Source: Saccharopolyspora shandongensis (GTDB lineage Bacteria; Actinomycetota; Actinomycetes; Mycobacteriales; Pseudonocardiaceae). From it: a stretch of 64,000 nucleotides of DNA. The position numbers and the translations under genes are program-made. The notes under the pieces were generated by a model. The model saw nothing but the letters and a program-made list of their open reading frames with translations, did not search any database and was not told where the DNA came from. The stretch is from positions 62,001-126,000 of the forward strand of contig NZ_FNOK01000001.1 in the NCBI RefSeq assembly GCF_900106995.1, read 5' to 3'. The number at the start of each line of letters is the position of its first letter. Position 1 is the first letter of the stretch. This document shows positions 8,767-17,147 of this stretch, one piece after another.

Positions 8767-9981
8767 TCTGAAATAGTCGGCCGTGTGATCGATTTGCTTG
8801 GGCGTCGGGATCCCGCTCAGCGGCATGAGGCTCGGCTGCTCTGGGCCAGCCGGCCCGCGCTGTACCTGCTGCTCCGGCTCTCCTCTCGGGGCGGGCCGAT
8901 CCGGCGGGTGCCACGGCTCGGGTGGGTGGTCAACGATCCCGTGGTCGCTCGCCGGATCCTCAACGACGGCGCGCACTTCACGCTGCTCGGCGAGGGCGGC
9001 GTCGGGCACCTCTGGGCTCAGGTGCTCGGCGACTACGTCTACCGCATCTTCGACGGCCCCGGGCACGCCGATCTTCGCTCGCGGGCTCGGGACCTGTTCA
9101 CCGACGCCACCGCCCGTCCGTTGGTGCGGCGGGTCTTCGACCCGGCCTTGCAGCCCGCCGTGGAGCGGCTGCGGGCCGGTGAAGTCGTCGATCTCGCCGA
9201 TCTGTCCCGGGTGCTGGTCGGGCGGATGATGGCCGATCTGCTCGGGCTCGACCTGCCGCCGGAGGACGAGCACTACCGTGCGGTGTTCGGCACCGGGGAG
9301 CGGCTGGCGAAGCTGGCGCTGGGCAGCGCCGCGTCGACCGAGCTGCCGCCCGAAGTCGTCGCGCAGGCCAAGCCGATCATCGCCGATCTCACGCGCAACG
9401 TGCCCGCGGCGTTCGCCGAGGCTCCCGCCGAGACGCTGCTGGGCCGCTGCCGGGAGCTGGGCCTGTCGTTGGAGGAGACCTCGGGGATCGCGGCGCTGCT
9501 CATGGTCGCCGGCACCGAGACGGCCGCCACCGCGATGGCCCGCACCGTCGCGCTGCTGCACGACACCGGCCAGCAGCACCAGCTGCGCGAGTCTCCCGAG
9601 CTGCTGCCCGACGCCGTGCGGGAGGGCCTGCGGGTGACCACGCCCGCACCACTGATCGGGCGCAGCGTCAGCAACGACGTGACCGTGGGCGGGGCCTCGA
9701 TGCGGGCTGGTGAGCGCGTGATGCTGTTGACCTACGTCGCCAACAACCGGGTCGGGCGCTTCGACGTCAACCGGCCCTACGTGCCCGAGACCCGGCAGCT
9801 CTGGTTCGGCGCCGGGCGGCACCTCTGCCTCGGCGCCGCGCTGGCCCGCGCGGAGATTTCCCACCTGCTGCAGGCGATCCTGGATGCCGGGCCGATCCGG
9901 GTGGTGTCCCGGCGGCCCGCTCGCGGCGTGCTGATCCCGTCCTACGCCGAGCTCGGCATCACCACCGCGCCGCCCCGGTGA
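8743..9981 (+). CDS. Cytochrome P450
   Basis: A P450 of about 400 residues. It contains the I-helix oxygen motif AGTETAATAM, the ExxR helix (EGLR), and the heme-binding loop FGAGRHLCLGAALARAE with the cysteine ligand. Start is uncertain: ATG 8743 lies inside a palindromic repeat, while GTG 8785 (MIDLLGRRDP) lies just past it and gives 398 residues. The gene converges on the ole-like operon and overlaps the reductase gene tail to tail by 23 bases, so it likely oxidises the same product. It would need ferredoxin and reductase from elsewhere in the genome. Confidence 0.9.
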   Translation: MADQSAHDSEIVGRVIDLLGRRDPAQRHEARLLWASRPALYLLLRLSSRGGPIRRVPRLGWVVNDPVVARRILNDGAHFTLLGEGGVGHLWAQVLGDYVYRIFDGPGHADLRSRARDLFTDATARPLVRRVFDPALQPAVERLRAGEVVDLADLSRVLVGRMMADLLGLDLPPEDEHYRAVFGTGERLAKLALGSAASTELPPEVVAQAKPIIADLTRNVPAAFAEAPAETLLGRCRELGLSLEETSGIAALLMVAGTETAATAMARTVALLHDTGQQHQLRESPELLPDAVREGLRVTTPAPLIGRSVSNDVTVGGASMRAGERVMLLTYVANNRVGRFDVNRPYVPETRQLWFGAGRHLCLGAALARAEISHLLQAILDAGPIRVVSRRPARGVLIPSYAELGITTAPPR

Positions 9982-10843
9982 ACGACGTCGGCTCCGGCCG
10001 GTAGCCGAGGTCGCGGCGCGCCGCGGTGATGTCCAGGGTGCGCTCGAACCCGAGGTGGCTCACCGCGTAGCGGCTCAGCTGCGCCAGCCTCGGTGGACGC
10101 CAGGTGTTCTCGGCGATGGCCGCGAGGTTCCAGGCCAGCCGCACCGGGAGGTGGCGGATGCGCACCCGGAGGCCGCGCTCGCGGAACATCTCCCGCAGCG
10201 CGTCCGCCAGGGCCATCGGCGCGGCGTCGGCGATGTTGTAGGTGCCGGGTTTTCCGTTGCAGGCCAGCAGGATCGCGCTGGTGAGGTTGTCGATCGACGT
10301 CAGCGAATGCCGGGTGCGGCCGTCGCCGACGATCACCAGGCTGCGCCCCCGGATCGCGTCGAGCAGCCGCGGCAGCAGCGTCGTGTCGCCCGGCCCGTAC
10401 ACGGCGTGCGGGCGCAGCACGACGGTGTTGGGCCGGTAGGTGAGCAGTCGTTCGGCAGCGGCCTTGGATTCGCCGTAGGCATTGAGGTATCGCGCGACCG
10501 GCGCCGCCGCCTCGTCGGCATCGACCGTCGCGGTGAACGGGTCGTAGACGCTCGCGGTCGAGATGTGCACCAGGCGCGCGCCGGGGAAGGTGTCCGCCAC
10601 GTGCCGCGTACCGTCCACATTGGTCCGCCACATCATCGCCGAGGCGGTCTCGTCGGCGACCGCGGCGGCCGCGTGCACGACCGCGTCGACCTCGGGCGGG
10701 TCCGCGAGCGGACCACTCGCGATGTCCCAGTGCCGCACGCCCGGCCGCCTGCCGAAGGCGTGCACCTGCCAGCCTCGGGCCTCCGCCGCGCGGCACACGG
10801 CGCCGCCGACGAATCCGGTCGCGCCGGTCACCGCGATCCTCAT
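9959..10843 (-). CDS. NAD(P)-dependent epimerase/reductase, OleD-like
   Basis: A 294-residue extended short-chain dehydrogenase. The Rossmann motif TGATGFVGGAV lies at residues 6-16, DAVVHAAAAV follows, and the catalytic pair is in NAYGESKAAAERLL (Tyr and Lys). This matches the 3-beta-HSD-like group that includes OleD, which reduces 2-alkyl-3-oxoacids to 3-hydroxyacids. The substrate assignment is inferred from its neighbours, an OleC-like ligase and an OleA-like synthase. Start ATG 10843 overlaps the ligase stop as ATGA; it is the last gene of the operon. Confidence 0.85.
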   Translation of the reverse strand: MRIAVTGATGFVGGAVCRAAEARGWQVHAFGRRPGVRHWDIASGPLADPPEVDAVVHAAAAVADETASAMMWRTNVDGTRHVADTFPGARLVHISTASVYDPFTATVDADEAAAPVARYLNAYGESKAAAERLLTYRPNTVVLRPHAVYGPGDTTLLPRLLDAIRGRSLVIVGDGRTRHSLTSIDNLTSAILLACNGKPGTYNIADAAPMALADALREMFRERGLRVRIRHLPVRLAWNLAAIAENTWRPPRLAQLSRYAVSHLGFERTLDITAARRDLGYRPEPTSFTGAARW

Positions 10844-12342
10844 CCGGCCACCATCTCCCGCAACGCGTCCCGGTCCAGCTTCCGGGTCCGCCCGGACACC
10901 GGTAGCTCCGGCACCACCACGACCTCGTCCGGCAGCGCCGCCGCGTCGATGAGCCTCGGCAGCTCCGCCCGCACCAATTCCGCCAGCCCCGGCCGCGTTC
11001 CGGCCACGACGAGCACGATCCGCTCGTCGCCGATCTCGTCCGGCACCCCGATCATCGCCGCGCCCTCGACGCCCGGCAGCGCGGCGATCGACGGCTCGTA
11101 GAGCCCGGGGTACACGTTGGTCTTGCCGCGCAGGATCATGTCCTTCTTCCGGCCGACCAGCACGATCGAGCCGTTCTCGATGCGCGCCAGGTCGCCCGTC
11201 GCGTGCTCGGCCAACGGCGGCTGCCCGAGGTATCCGCGGCACATGTTCGGCCCGGAGACGAGCAGCTCGCCGTCGTCGGCGACGCGCGCGCGGACCCCGG
11301 GCAGCGGCTTGCCGAGCAGGTCGCCGTCGTGCGCGAGCTTCTCCGCGGCGGTGGCCACCGCGATGGGCAGGATCTCGGTCATCCCGTAGATCGCCAGAAA
11401 CTCGGCGCCGGGAAGCGCGGCCTCGGCCCGGCGCAGCAGCGGCGGCAGCACCGGGGCGGCACCGAGCCACACCTGGCGCAACGAGCCCGGCAGCGCCACC
11501 TCCCCGCGCTCGGCGGCGTCGAGCAGCGCGGCCAAATCCGCCGGGACGAAGAAGGTGTGCGTGGCTTCCGAAAGTCCGCTCGCCACCGAAGAAAGGTCCG
11601 CGGTGGGCGAGAATCCGAAGCGCGGCATCGTCCAATGTGCACCGGCCACCAGGCTCGGCAACCCGAGCAGGAACTGGTCGGTGTGCACCCGCGCGCCGGG
11701 TGCGAGTGCGCAGCGCGTGGCCAGCACTTCCAGGGCTGCGCCGAGCGAACCCCGCGTGTGCACAACGGCTTTGGGGTCGCTCGTGGTCCCGGCGGTGAAC
11801 ACCACGACGGCGTCCTGGTCCGGCGCGGGAGACCAGTCCGCCCCCGGCTCGGCCGGTTTGGCCAGCGCTTTCGCCGACACGGCGCGCAGCGGGACGCCGG
11901 GCAGCCACGGCCCGGACCGCACGTGCCGGACCGGCAGCGACGAGTAGTCCGGCAGCAGCACGCCGCGCCGCCGGGCCAGCGCCCGGCCGGGGCCGGGCGC
12001 GCTCGCCGCGTACAGCAGCGATTCCGCGGCCGCCCACGCGGGCCGGGCCAGGTCGAGCCGGCTGGCGAACAGCTCCGGGCCGGAGCCCGGGTCGATGAAC
12101 ACCACGGTGCCGCCCGCCGCCACCGCACCCAGGGCCAGCACGACGGCCTCCGGCCCGGGACGGACCGAGAACAGCATCCGGTCACCTGTGCGAAAACCCT
12201 TGCCGCGCAGTCGATCCGCGGTAGCCGTAATGCGCCGGAACAGGTCTGCATAGCTCAGCGTGCGGCCCGCAGGTCCGGTCAGCGCCGGTGCGTCGCCGTA
12301 CCGCCGGCCGGCGTCGAGGACTTGTGCGAGCAGGTCAGGCAC
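10840..12342 (-). CDS. AMP-dependent ligase, OleC (beta-lactone synthetase)-like
   Basis: A 500-residue ANL-superfamily enzyme. The nucleotide loop is a variant, FTAGTTSDPKAV, followed by YGMTEILPIA, GDLARIENGS and RKKDMILRGKTNVYPGLYEP, with a C-terminal Lys in GRTRKLDR. The TEILPI-type motif and a position between a KAS III-like synthase and a reductase are what is known for OleC, which adenylates a 2-alkyl-3-hydroxyacid and closes it to a beta-lactone without using CoA. I cannot exclude an ordinary acyl-CoA or acyl-ACP ligase. GTG start 12342 overlaps the P450 gene by eight bases; it overlaps the reductase by four. Confidence 0.82.
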   Translation of the reverse strand: MPDLLAQVLDAGRRYGDAPALTGPAGRTLSYADLFRRITATADRLRGKGFRTGDRMLFSVRPGPEAVVLALGAVAAGGTVVFIDPGSGPELFASRLDLARPAWAAAESLLYAASAPGPGRALARRRGVLLPDYSSLPVRHVRSGPWLPGVPLRAVSAKALAKPAEPGADWSPAPDQDAVVVFTAGTTSDPKAVVHTRGSLGAALEVLATRCALAPGARVHTDQFLLGLPSLVAGAHWTMPRFGFSPTADLSSVASGLSEATHTFFVPADLAALLDAAERGEVALPGSLRQVWLGAAPVLPPLLRRAEAALPGAEFLAIYGMTEILPIAVATAAEKLAHDGDLLGKPLPGVRARVADDGELLVSGPNMCRGYLGQPPLAEHATGDLARIENGSIVLVGRKKDMILRGKTNVYPGLYEPSIAALPGVEGAAMIGVPDEIGDERIVLVVAGTRPGLAELVRAELPRLIDAAALPDEVVVVPELPVSGRTRKLDRDALREMVAG

Positions 12343-13486
12343 GGCGCACCACCAGGCTCCGGTAGGCGGGGATCAACACTCGGCGGGCGACCTTCCGGTC
12401 CACGACGGCCGCGCCACCCGCGGCGAGCACGGCGTCCAGCACCGCCCGGATCTCCGCGCCGGCCAACGGCATTCCGAGGCAGAAGTGCGGGCCCGCGCCG
12501 AACCACAGCCGCTGCACCGCCGGCGGGTGCGGGCGATCGGGGTCGAAGCCGCCGAGGCCCTTGGCCGCGGAGATCGTCGCGATCACCACCCGGTCCCCCG
12601 GCCGCACCCGCACGCCGCCGATCGTGCGCTCGGCGGCGACGCTGCGCAGCATCACCGGCGACGGCACGGTGAACCGCAGGGCCTCCGACACCACGTCGTC
12701 GGCGCGCCCGGGCTCGGCGACCAGCCGGGGCAACCAGCCGGTGTCGTGCGCCAGGGCGATCAGCCGCGGCACGTAGGAGACGAGCGTTTCGGTGCCGGTG
12801 AGCACGAAGGCCGCCACCGCGCCCAGCGCCTCCTGCTCGGACAGGCCGAGCTCGCGCATCCGTCCCGGAACCGACTCCGGGCCGCCGTGCGCGAACGCCA
12901 CGGCGGCGGGTCCGGTCAGCTCCGACAAGGCCTTCCGCCCGCGCGCCACCTGCGCCGGGGTGAGCCGCGAACGCCCCAGCCGCACCATCGACGTCACCGC
13001 CGTCGCCGCGGCGAAGGCCCGGGCGAAGTCCGCCCGGTCGGCCCGCAAGCCGACAAGCTCGCAGATCACCGCGCCGGCCAGGTCGCGCACCACGGGCACC
13101 AGGTCCACGGCGCGCCCCGCGGCCAGCTCCGCGCGCAGCGCCGCCATCGGCTCCGCCGCCACGCGCTCGCACAGCTGCTCGACGAAGCGCGGCGTGAACA
13201 GCCCGGACAGCTTCCGGCGCAGCCGGGCGTGGTCGTCGCCTTCCATGTTCAGCAGCACCGACGGCCCTACCACCGGCGTCCACAGGTCCGCCGGGGAACC
13301 CGGCCCGGTCTTGGTGAAACTCTCGGTGTCGGTGAGCACCTCGCGGGCCGGCGCGGCTTCGCTGACCACCACGCCGACGCGCGGCACCCGCACCACCGGC
13401 CCGATCCGCCCGATGCCGCGCACCAGCGGGTACGCCAGTGGGTGCGCGCCGAGCTGCACCCGCCGCTCCCACCTCGCGGCGGTCAC
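12335..13486 (-). CDS. Cytochrome P450 (in ole-like operon)
   Basis: A 383-residue P450, short but complete. The I-helix reads FVLTGTETLVSYV, the K-helix EALR motif follows, and the heme loop is WFGAGPHFCLGMPLAGAE. The I-helix lacks the usual Ala-Gly pair (it has Thr-Gly-Thr-Glu-Thr), a modest deviation. GTG 13486 overlaps the glycosyltransferase stop by GTGA. Being between glycosyltransferase and AMP ligase, it probably hydroxylates the lipid-like product, perhaps making the hydroxyl that is then glycosylated. No ferredoxin gene is adjacent. Confidence 0.88.
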   Translation of the reverse strand: MTAARWERRVQLGAHPLAYPLVRGIGRIGPVVRVPRVGVVVSEAAPAREVLTDTESFTKTGPGSPADLWTPVVGPSVLLNMEGDDHARLRRKLSGLFTPRFVEQLCERVAAEPMAALRAELAAGRAVDLVPVVRDLAGAVICELVGLRADRADFARAFAAATAVTSMVRLGRSRLTPAQVARGRKALSELTGPAAVAFAHGGPESVPGRMRELGLSEQEALGAVAAFVLTGTETLVSYVPRLIALAHDTGWLPRLVAEPGRADDVVSEALRFTVPSPVMLRSVAAERTIGGVRVRPGDRVVIATISAAKGLGGFDPDRPHPPAVQRLWFGAGPHFCLGMPLAGAEIRAVLDAVLAAGGAAVVDRKVARRVLIPAYRSLVVRRA

Positions 13487-14229
13487 CTGATGTCCACCAG
13501 CTCCGGCCGGTAGCGGTGATCCGCGTACCAGGCGAGGGTTTTCAGCAGCCCCCAGGCACGCACCCGCCGCACCGAGCCGCGCACCACGACGTCGCGGCGC
13601 AGGCCGTAATCGGCGGTGAGCAGCCGCACGGCGTTGACCAGGGCGCGGTCCTCGTGCAGGTCTTCGATCTTGGTGCGCGGGAATCCGCCGGCCTGGACGT
13701 AGAGCTCGCCGGTGATGGCCATGTTGCAGCCGGGCGCCATCACGTACGGGCCCCGGTAGCGCGGATCGCGGTTGCCGGACCGGATCTTGCCGAACGCGCT
13801 GGCCACCTCGACGGCGCCGACCAGCAGCGACCGCTGCCAGGCGGGCACGCCCTCGTCGGTGCGCGGCAGCAGTTGCCCGGCCACCATGCGCAGCCCCGAC
13901 GCGAACGCCGCGTTGATCCGCCGGGTCCAGTCCGGCGCGGGCAGGCAGTCGGCGTCGGTGCGGGCCAGCCGGGCCGCGCCGCGCTCCACCGCGAAGCGCA
14001 TGCCGGTGTCCGCGGCCGCCCCGGTGCCCTTCTCCGGCTCGTGCACCAGGTGGACCCACGGGCGCGTCCGGCCGAAGCCCGCGACAACGCCCGCCGTCGA
14101 ATCCGTCGACCCGTTGTCCACCACGACCAGCTCGAAGTCCGAATCCCGTTGCGCGTCAAGCGCTTCCAGCGTCGCAGTGATGCCGGACGCCTCGTTGTAG
14201 GCGGGCACCACCACCCACAGCCCGCTCAC
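13483..14229 (-). CDS. Family 2 glycosyltransferase
   Basis: A 248-residue GT-A-fold enzyme. It begins VVVPAYNEASGITATLEAL and has VVVDNGSTD and the metal-binding LARTDADCLP (DxD motif), then a GGFPRTKIEDLHEDRALV segment typical of the acceptor half. No membrane segments are seen, so it is soluble or peripheral. It would transfer a sugar from an NDP-sugar to a product of the operon, or decorate a lipid carrier. GTG 14229 overlaps the upstream KAS III-like gene and its own stop overlaps the P450, so it is firmly part of the operon. Acceptor and sugar are unknown. Confidence 0.87.
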   Translation of the reverse strand: MSGLWVVVPAYNEASGITATLEALDAQRDSDFELVVVDNGSTDSTAGVVAGFGRTRPWVHLVHEPEKGTGAAADTGMRFAVERGAARLARTDADCLPAPDWTRRINAAFASGLRMVAGQLLPRTDEGVPAWQRSLLVGAVEVASAFGKIRSGNRDPRYRGPYVMAPGCNMAITGELYVQAGGFPRTKIEDLHEDRALVNAVRLLTADYGLRRDVVVRGSVRRVRAWGLLKTLAWYADHRYRPELVDIR

Positions 14230-15224
14230 AGCCGGATCACCACGATCCCCAGGCTGACCCCGCCGGCCATGCCCACCAGCGCAACCAGATCACCGGGCCC
14301 GCAGCGGCCGAGCTGCTGCGCGACGGCCAGCTGCAGCGGCAGGCTCGCGGAGGCCACGTTGCCGTGCTCGCGGATCGTCACCACCAGCTTGTCGGCGGGA
14401 ACCCCGGCCCGTTCGGCGAAGACGTCCAGGTACGGCAGGGAAACCTGGTGCACGCACACGACGGCGAAGTCCTGCCAGCCGAGCCCGAGCCGCGCCAGCG
14501 TTTCGTCCAGCACGCCGGTGCCCAGCCGCAGGAACGCCGACTTCAGCCGCCCGCCGTCCATCGCGAAGTAGGTGTACTCGGGATCGCGCGGATGCGCCGA
14601 TCCTCCGCACGGCAGCGTGCCGACGTCCCACTGCGACGAATCGGCGCTGAACCCGCTGCCGAGCACTCCGGCGGGCCCGTCCGTCAGCAGCATCGCGGCG
14701 CCCGCGTCGGAGAGCGTGTAGCCCGGGAAGGCGCGCAGGAAGGTCCCGATGTCGGGCACGTTCCACCGGATCGCCCGCGACGGCGACTCGCCGCTGACCA
14801 GCAGCACCCGCCGGTACCGGCCCGCGCCGATCAGCGCATCGGCGACCTCGATGCCGTTGAGCACGCTGTTGCAGGCGTTCTTGACGTCCATCACCGGGCA
14901 GCGCAGGCCCAGCTTGGCGGCCACGATGTGCGCGGTGGCGGGCTCGACCATGTCCTGGCTGGCCGAGGCGAACAGCAGCAGGTCGACGTCCTCTGCCGGG
15001 GTGCCGGTCTCCGCGAGCAGCTTGCGCGCCGCGGCCGCGGCCAGGTCGGAGGCCTGCTCCTCGTCGCCGAGCACGTGGCGCGACTCGATGCCGGTCAGCC
15101 GCCGGATGATCCCGGCCGGTGGTACGAACGCCGCGCTCTCCGCCGCGATCCGCCGCTCCACCTCCGCGGTACCGACCTCCCGCTCCGGCAGGTGAACGGC
15201 AACCCCGGCCAAGTGCGCGCTCAT
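14226..15224 (-). CDS. KAS III-like condensing enzyme, OleA-like
   Basis: A 332-residue thiolase-fold enzyme of KAS III length. The catalytic triad is intact: Cys118 in DVKNACNSVLNG, His259 in VCVHQVSLPYLD and Asn289 in REHGNVASASLP. Close relatives either start fatty acid synthesis (FabH) or, as in OleA, join two acyl-CoAs head to head to a 2-alkyl-3-ketoacid. I prefer OleA-like because OleC- and OleD-like genes follow in the same operon. The ATG 15224 has AAGGACC upstream. It is the first gene of the five-gene operon, transcribed away from a FadR-type regulator. Confidence 0.85.
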   Translation of the reverse strand: MSAHLAGVAVHLPEREVGTAEVERRIAAESAAFVPPAGIIRRLTGIESRHVLGDEEQASDLAAAAARKLLAETGTPAEDVDLLLFASASQDMVEPATAHIVAAKLGLRCPVMDVKNACNSVLNGIEVADALIGAGRYRRVLLVSGESPSRAIRWNVPDIGTFLRAFPGYTLSDAGAAMLLTDGPAGVLGSGFSADSSQWDVGTLPCGGSAHPRDPEYTYFAMDGGRLKSAFLRLGTGVLDETLARLGLGWQDFAVVCVHQVSLPYLDVFAERAGVPADKLVVTIREHGNVASASLPLQLAVAQQLGRCGPGDLVALVGMAGGVSLGIVVIRL

Positions 15225-15285
15225 GCAGTCGGTCCTTCCCCCGAAACCCGAGCGACGGTACCCCGCCGAACGCGCGCCGATCCTG

Positions 15286-15297
15286 AGTAGGCCTACT
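15286..15297. promoter_or_regulatory. Palindromic operator candidate AGTAGGCCTACT
   Basis: A perfect 12-base palindrome in the 197-base gap between the OleA-like gene and the divergent FadR-type regulator. The GTA / TAC half-sites fit the general pattern of FadR-subfamily operators. It lies 62 bases upstream of the ole-like start. Confidence 0.5.
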
Positions 15298-15421
15298 TAA
15301 CTCCGCCGGGTGACGCCTCGGCCACATCGCCAGGAACCCGGGATCGAGCAGCTCCACCGGCCGGGAAGAACGCCGAACGTAGACTCGTGGCCAGGAATGG
15401 TCTCGCGGAGGTGGATGGGAC

Positions 15422-16150
15422 ATGTGGGAGCGGCTGTCACCGGGGTCGGTCGCCAACCAGGTCGAGCAGCAGATCACGCAGGCGATCGAATCGGGCCGGT
15501 ACAGCCCGGGCGACCGGCTTCCGCCGGAGCGCGAGTTCGCCGAGCTGCTCGGGGTGAGCCGGCCGACGGTGCGCGAGGCGATCGGCGCGCTGAAGGCCAG
15601 GGGCGTGCTGCGGGTGGTGCACGGCCGCGGCGTCTTCATCGCCGAGCCCGAGACCGCCCGGGAGCTCCGCGAGGCCCTGGCCACGCAACGCCATTCGATC
15701 AGCGAGCTGTTCGCGATGCGCGAGGTGCTCGAAGTCCCCGCCGCGGGCTGGGCCGCCGAGCGGCAGGATGCCGAGGCGCTGCAACGGGTTTCGAGCGTTC
15801 TGCAGAGCATGGCCGAGGCAACCGAGCAGGTGCCGCGCGACTTCGAGCGCCTGCAGCAGCTCGACGAGGCGTTCCACCTGGCCATCGTGGAAGCGGCCGG
15901 CAACAAGTTCCTGCAGCAGACCCTCGGCGTCCTGCAGCAGATCCTGCACCAAGGCATGCAGACCACGCTGATGGTGCCAGGCCGGGTCGAGGCGGCCCGC
16001 GAAGACCACCAGCGGATCCTCGACGCGCTGCTCGCGGGCGATTCCGAAGCGGCCCGCCAAGCCGCCCTGCACCACGTGCACTCAGCCCGCGCGACCGCCA
16101 TGCAGCGCTTGGAAGAACGCGCCGAGAGCGAAGCGTCGACGGTGTCCTAG
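15422..16150 (+). CDS. GntR-family regulator, FadR subfamily
   Basis: A 242-residue regulator. The winged helix covers residues 5-75 (IESGRYSPGDRLPPEREFAE then GVSRPTVREAIGALKA), and the FCD all-helical sensor domain follows with a His-rich LHHVHSARA near the C-terminus. The ATG at 15422 has GGAGGTGG upstream, and TAGACT at 15393-15398 is a plausible -10. Divergent position to the ole-like operon makes it the likely local repressor. The effector may be an acyl-CoA or organic acid, as is usual in the family, but is unknown. Confidence 0.9.
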   Translation: MWERLSPGSVANQVEQQITQAIESGRYSPGDRLPPEREFAELLGVSRPTVREAIGALKARGVLRVVHGRGVFIAEPETARELREALATQRHSISELFAMREVLEVPAAGWAAERQDAEALQRVSSVLQSMAEATEQVPRDFERLQQLDEAFHLAIVEAAGNKFLQQTLGVLQQILHQGMQTTLMVPGRVEAAREDHQRILDALLAGDSEAARQAALHHVHSARATAMQRLEERAESEASTVS

Positions 16151-16161
16151 CGCGCGTACGG

Positions 16162-16479
16162 TCACTCGTGACCGGCCTCGGCCGCGCCGGGAACGGGTGG
16201 GGCCGCCCGGGCTCGATCCAGCAGGCTGTGCACTCCCGCCACGATGTCGGCGTCGCGATCGGCGAGCCAGGTCAGCATCGCGTGATCGTCGCTGTCCAGG
16301 TCGACGCCGTTGAGCGGGGCGCGCAACAGCGCCAGGTTCACGGCGGTTCTGCGGGACCGGGCGTCCCGCAATCCTCGCATCTCGTCGCGTACCCACGGCC
16401 GGTCGGCGATCTGGACCAGTCGGGGCCCGATCGTCCCGGTCCGCCACGCATCCAGCGAATTGTTCACGACACCGTCCAT
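16162..16479 (-). CDS. Hypothetical protein
   Basis: A 105-residue, probably soluble, mostly helical protein that I do not recognise. It starts MDGVVNNSLDAWRTGTIG and contains RDARSRRTAVNLALLRAPL and ADRDADIVAGVHSLLDRARA. The ATG at 16479 has GGGAGAG seven bases upstream, and third positions are strongly GC-biased, which supports real coding. It converges on the FadR-type regulator, ending 11 bases beyond it. The open frame continues upstream but without the same codon bias. Confidence 0.6.
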   Translation of the reverse strand: MDGVVNNSLDAWRTGTIGPRLVQIADRPWVRDEMRGLRDARSRRTAVNLALLRAPLNGVDLDSDDHAMLTWLADRDADIVAGVHSLLDRARAAPPVPGAAEAGHE

Positions 16480-16743
16480 GGCAGACTCTCCCGTGTGGTT
16501 CGATGCGGCCACATTTCTGTGAGTACCACCGCTTCCGGAGGGTTCAAGGGGCAAAAGTCCCACCGGCCGGGTGCACTCCGGGTCGCGGTGATGCTGCCCG
16601 TTTCGAGCGCCGCTGACCACGCCCCGGCCCGGCAAGATCCCGAACACTTCTGTTCATGGTGTGACTATTGTGGCCAATGTCCACCCGTGTGGGTGATGTT
16701 GAAGGGTGCTGAACATCCGTTGCAGCGCTTAGACTTCCGCCCC

Positions 16744-17049
16744 GTGACTGCAGTACCGCACTCCTCGACCGAGGCAGCCCTGCGCGACGCGGTGGACACA
16801 GCACTGATCGACCTACTCACCGCGCAGCACAATCCCGCCGACCGAGCCCACCGCGAGCTGGCCCGCGCGGTCGGTCTCCTCGACCAGCACCCGCACATCG
16901 AAATCCCCGCCGACGCCGCGAACGCGGTCCGCACCGCCGCCGATCGCCTGGCGGAGGGATCTCGCGACGAAGCCCGCACCGCCCTGGTGGCCGCCCGCAG
17001 CCAACTCGCCGCTCCCGGCTCCCGCCTGAACTCCCGCAACACCGGCTGA
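16744..17049 (+). CDS. Hypothetical helical protein
   Basis: A 101-residue helical protein without recognised family: AALRDAVDTALIDLL, HRELARAVGLLDQH and AVRTAADRLAEGSRDEAR form a series of amphipathic helices, giving a TPR-like or bundle impression. I place the start at GTG 16744 because a -10 box, TAGACT (16730-16735), ends eight bases upstream, consistent with a leaderless transcript. An ATG at 16696 is in frame but would put the -10 inside the gene. The 264 bases before it hold no other gene. Confidence 0.55.
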   Translation: MTAVPHSSTEAALRDAVDTALIDLLTAQHNPADRAHRELARAVGLLDQHPHIEIPADAANAVRTAADRLAEGSRDEARTALVAARSQLAAPGSRLNSRNTG

Positions 17050-17147
17050 ACCGCCGATCCGGCCCGGTATCCCCGTGATCCCGTGCGGGTCGTTCGCCCC
17101 TGCCCGCCCCCGGGCGGCACTGGCAGCGTTGCAGTCGAGGAGTCGAC

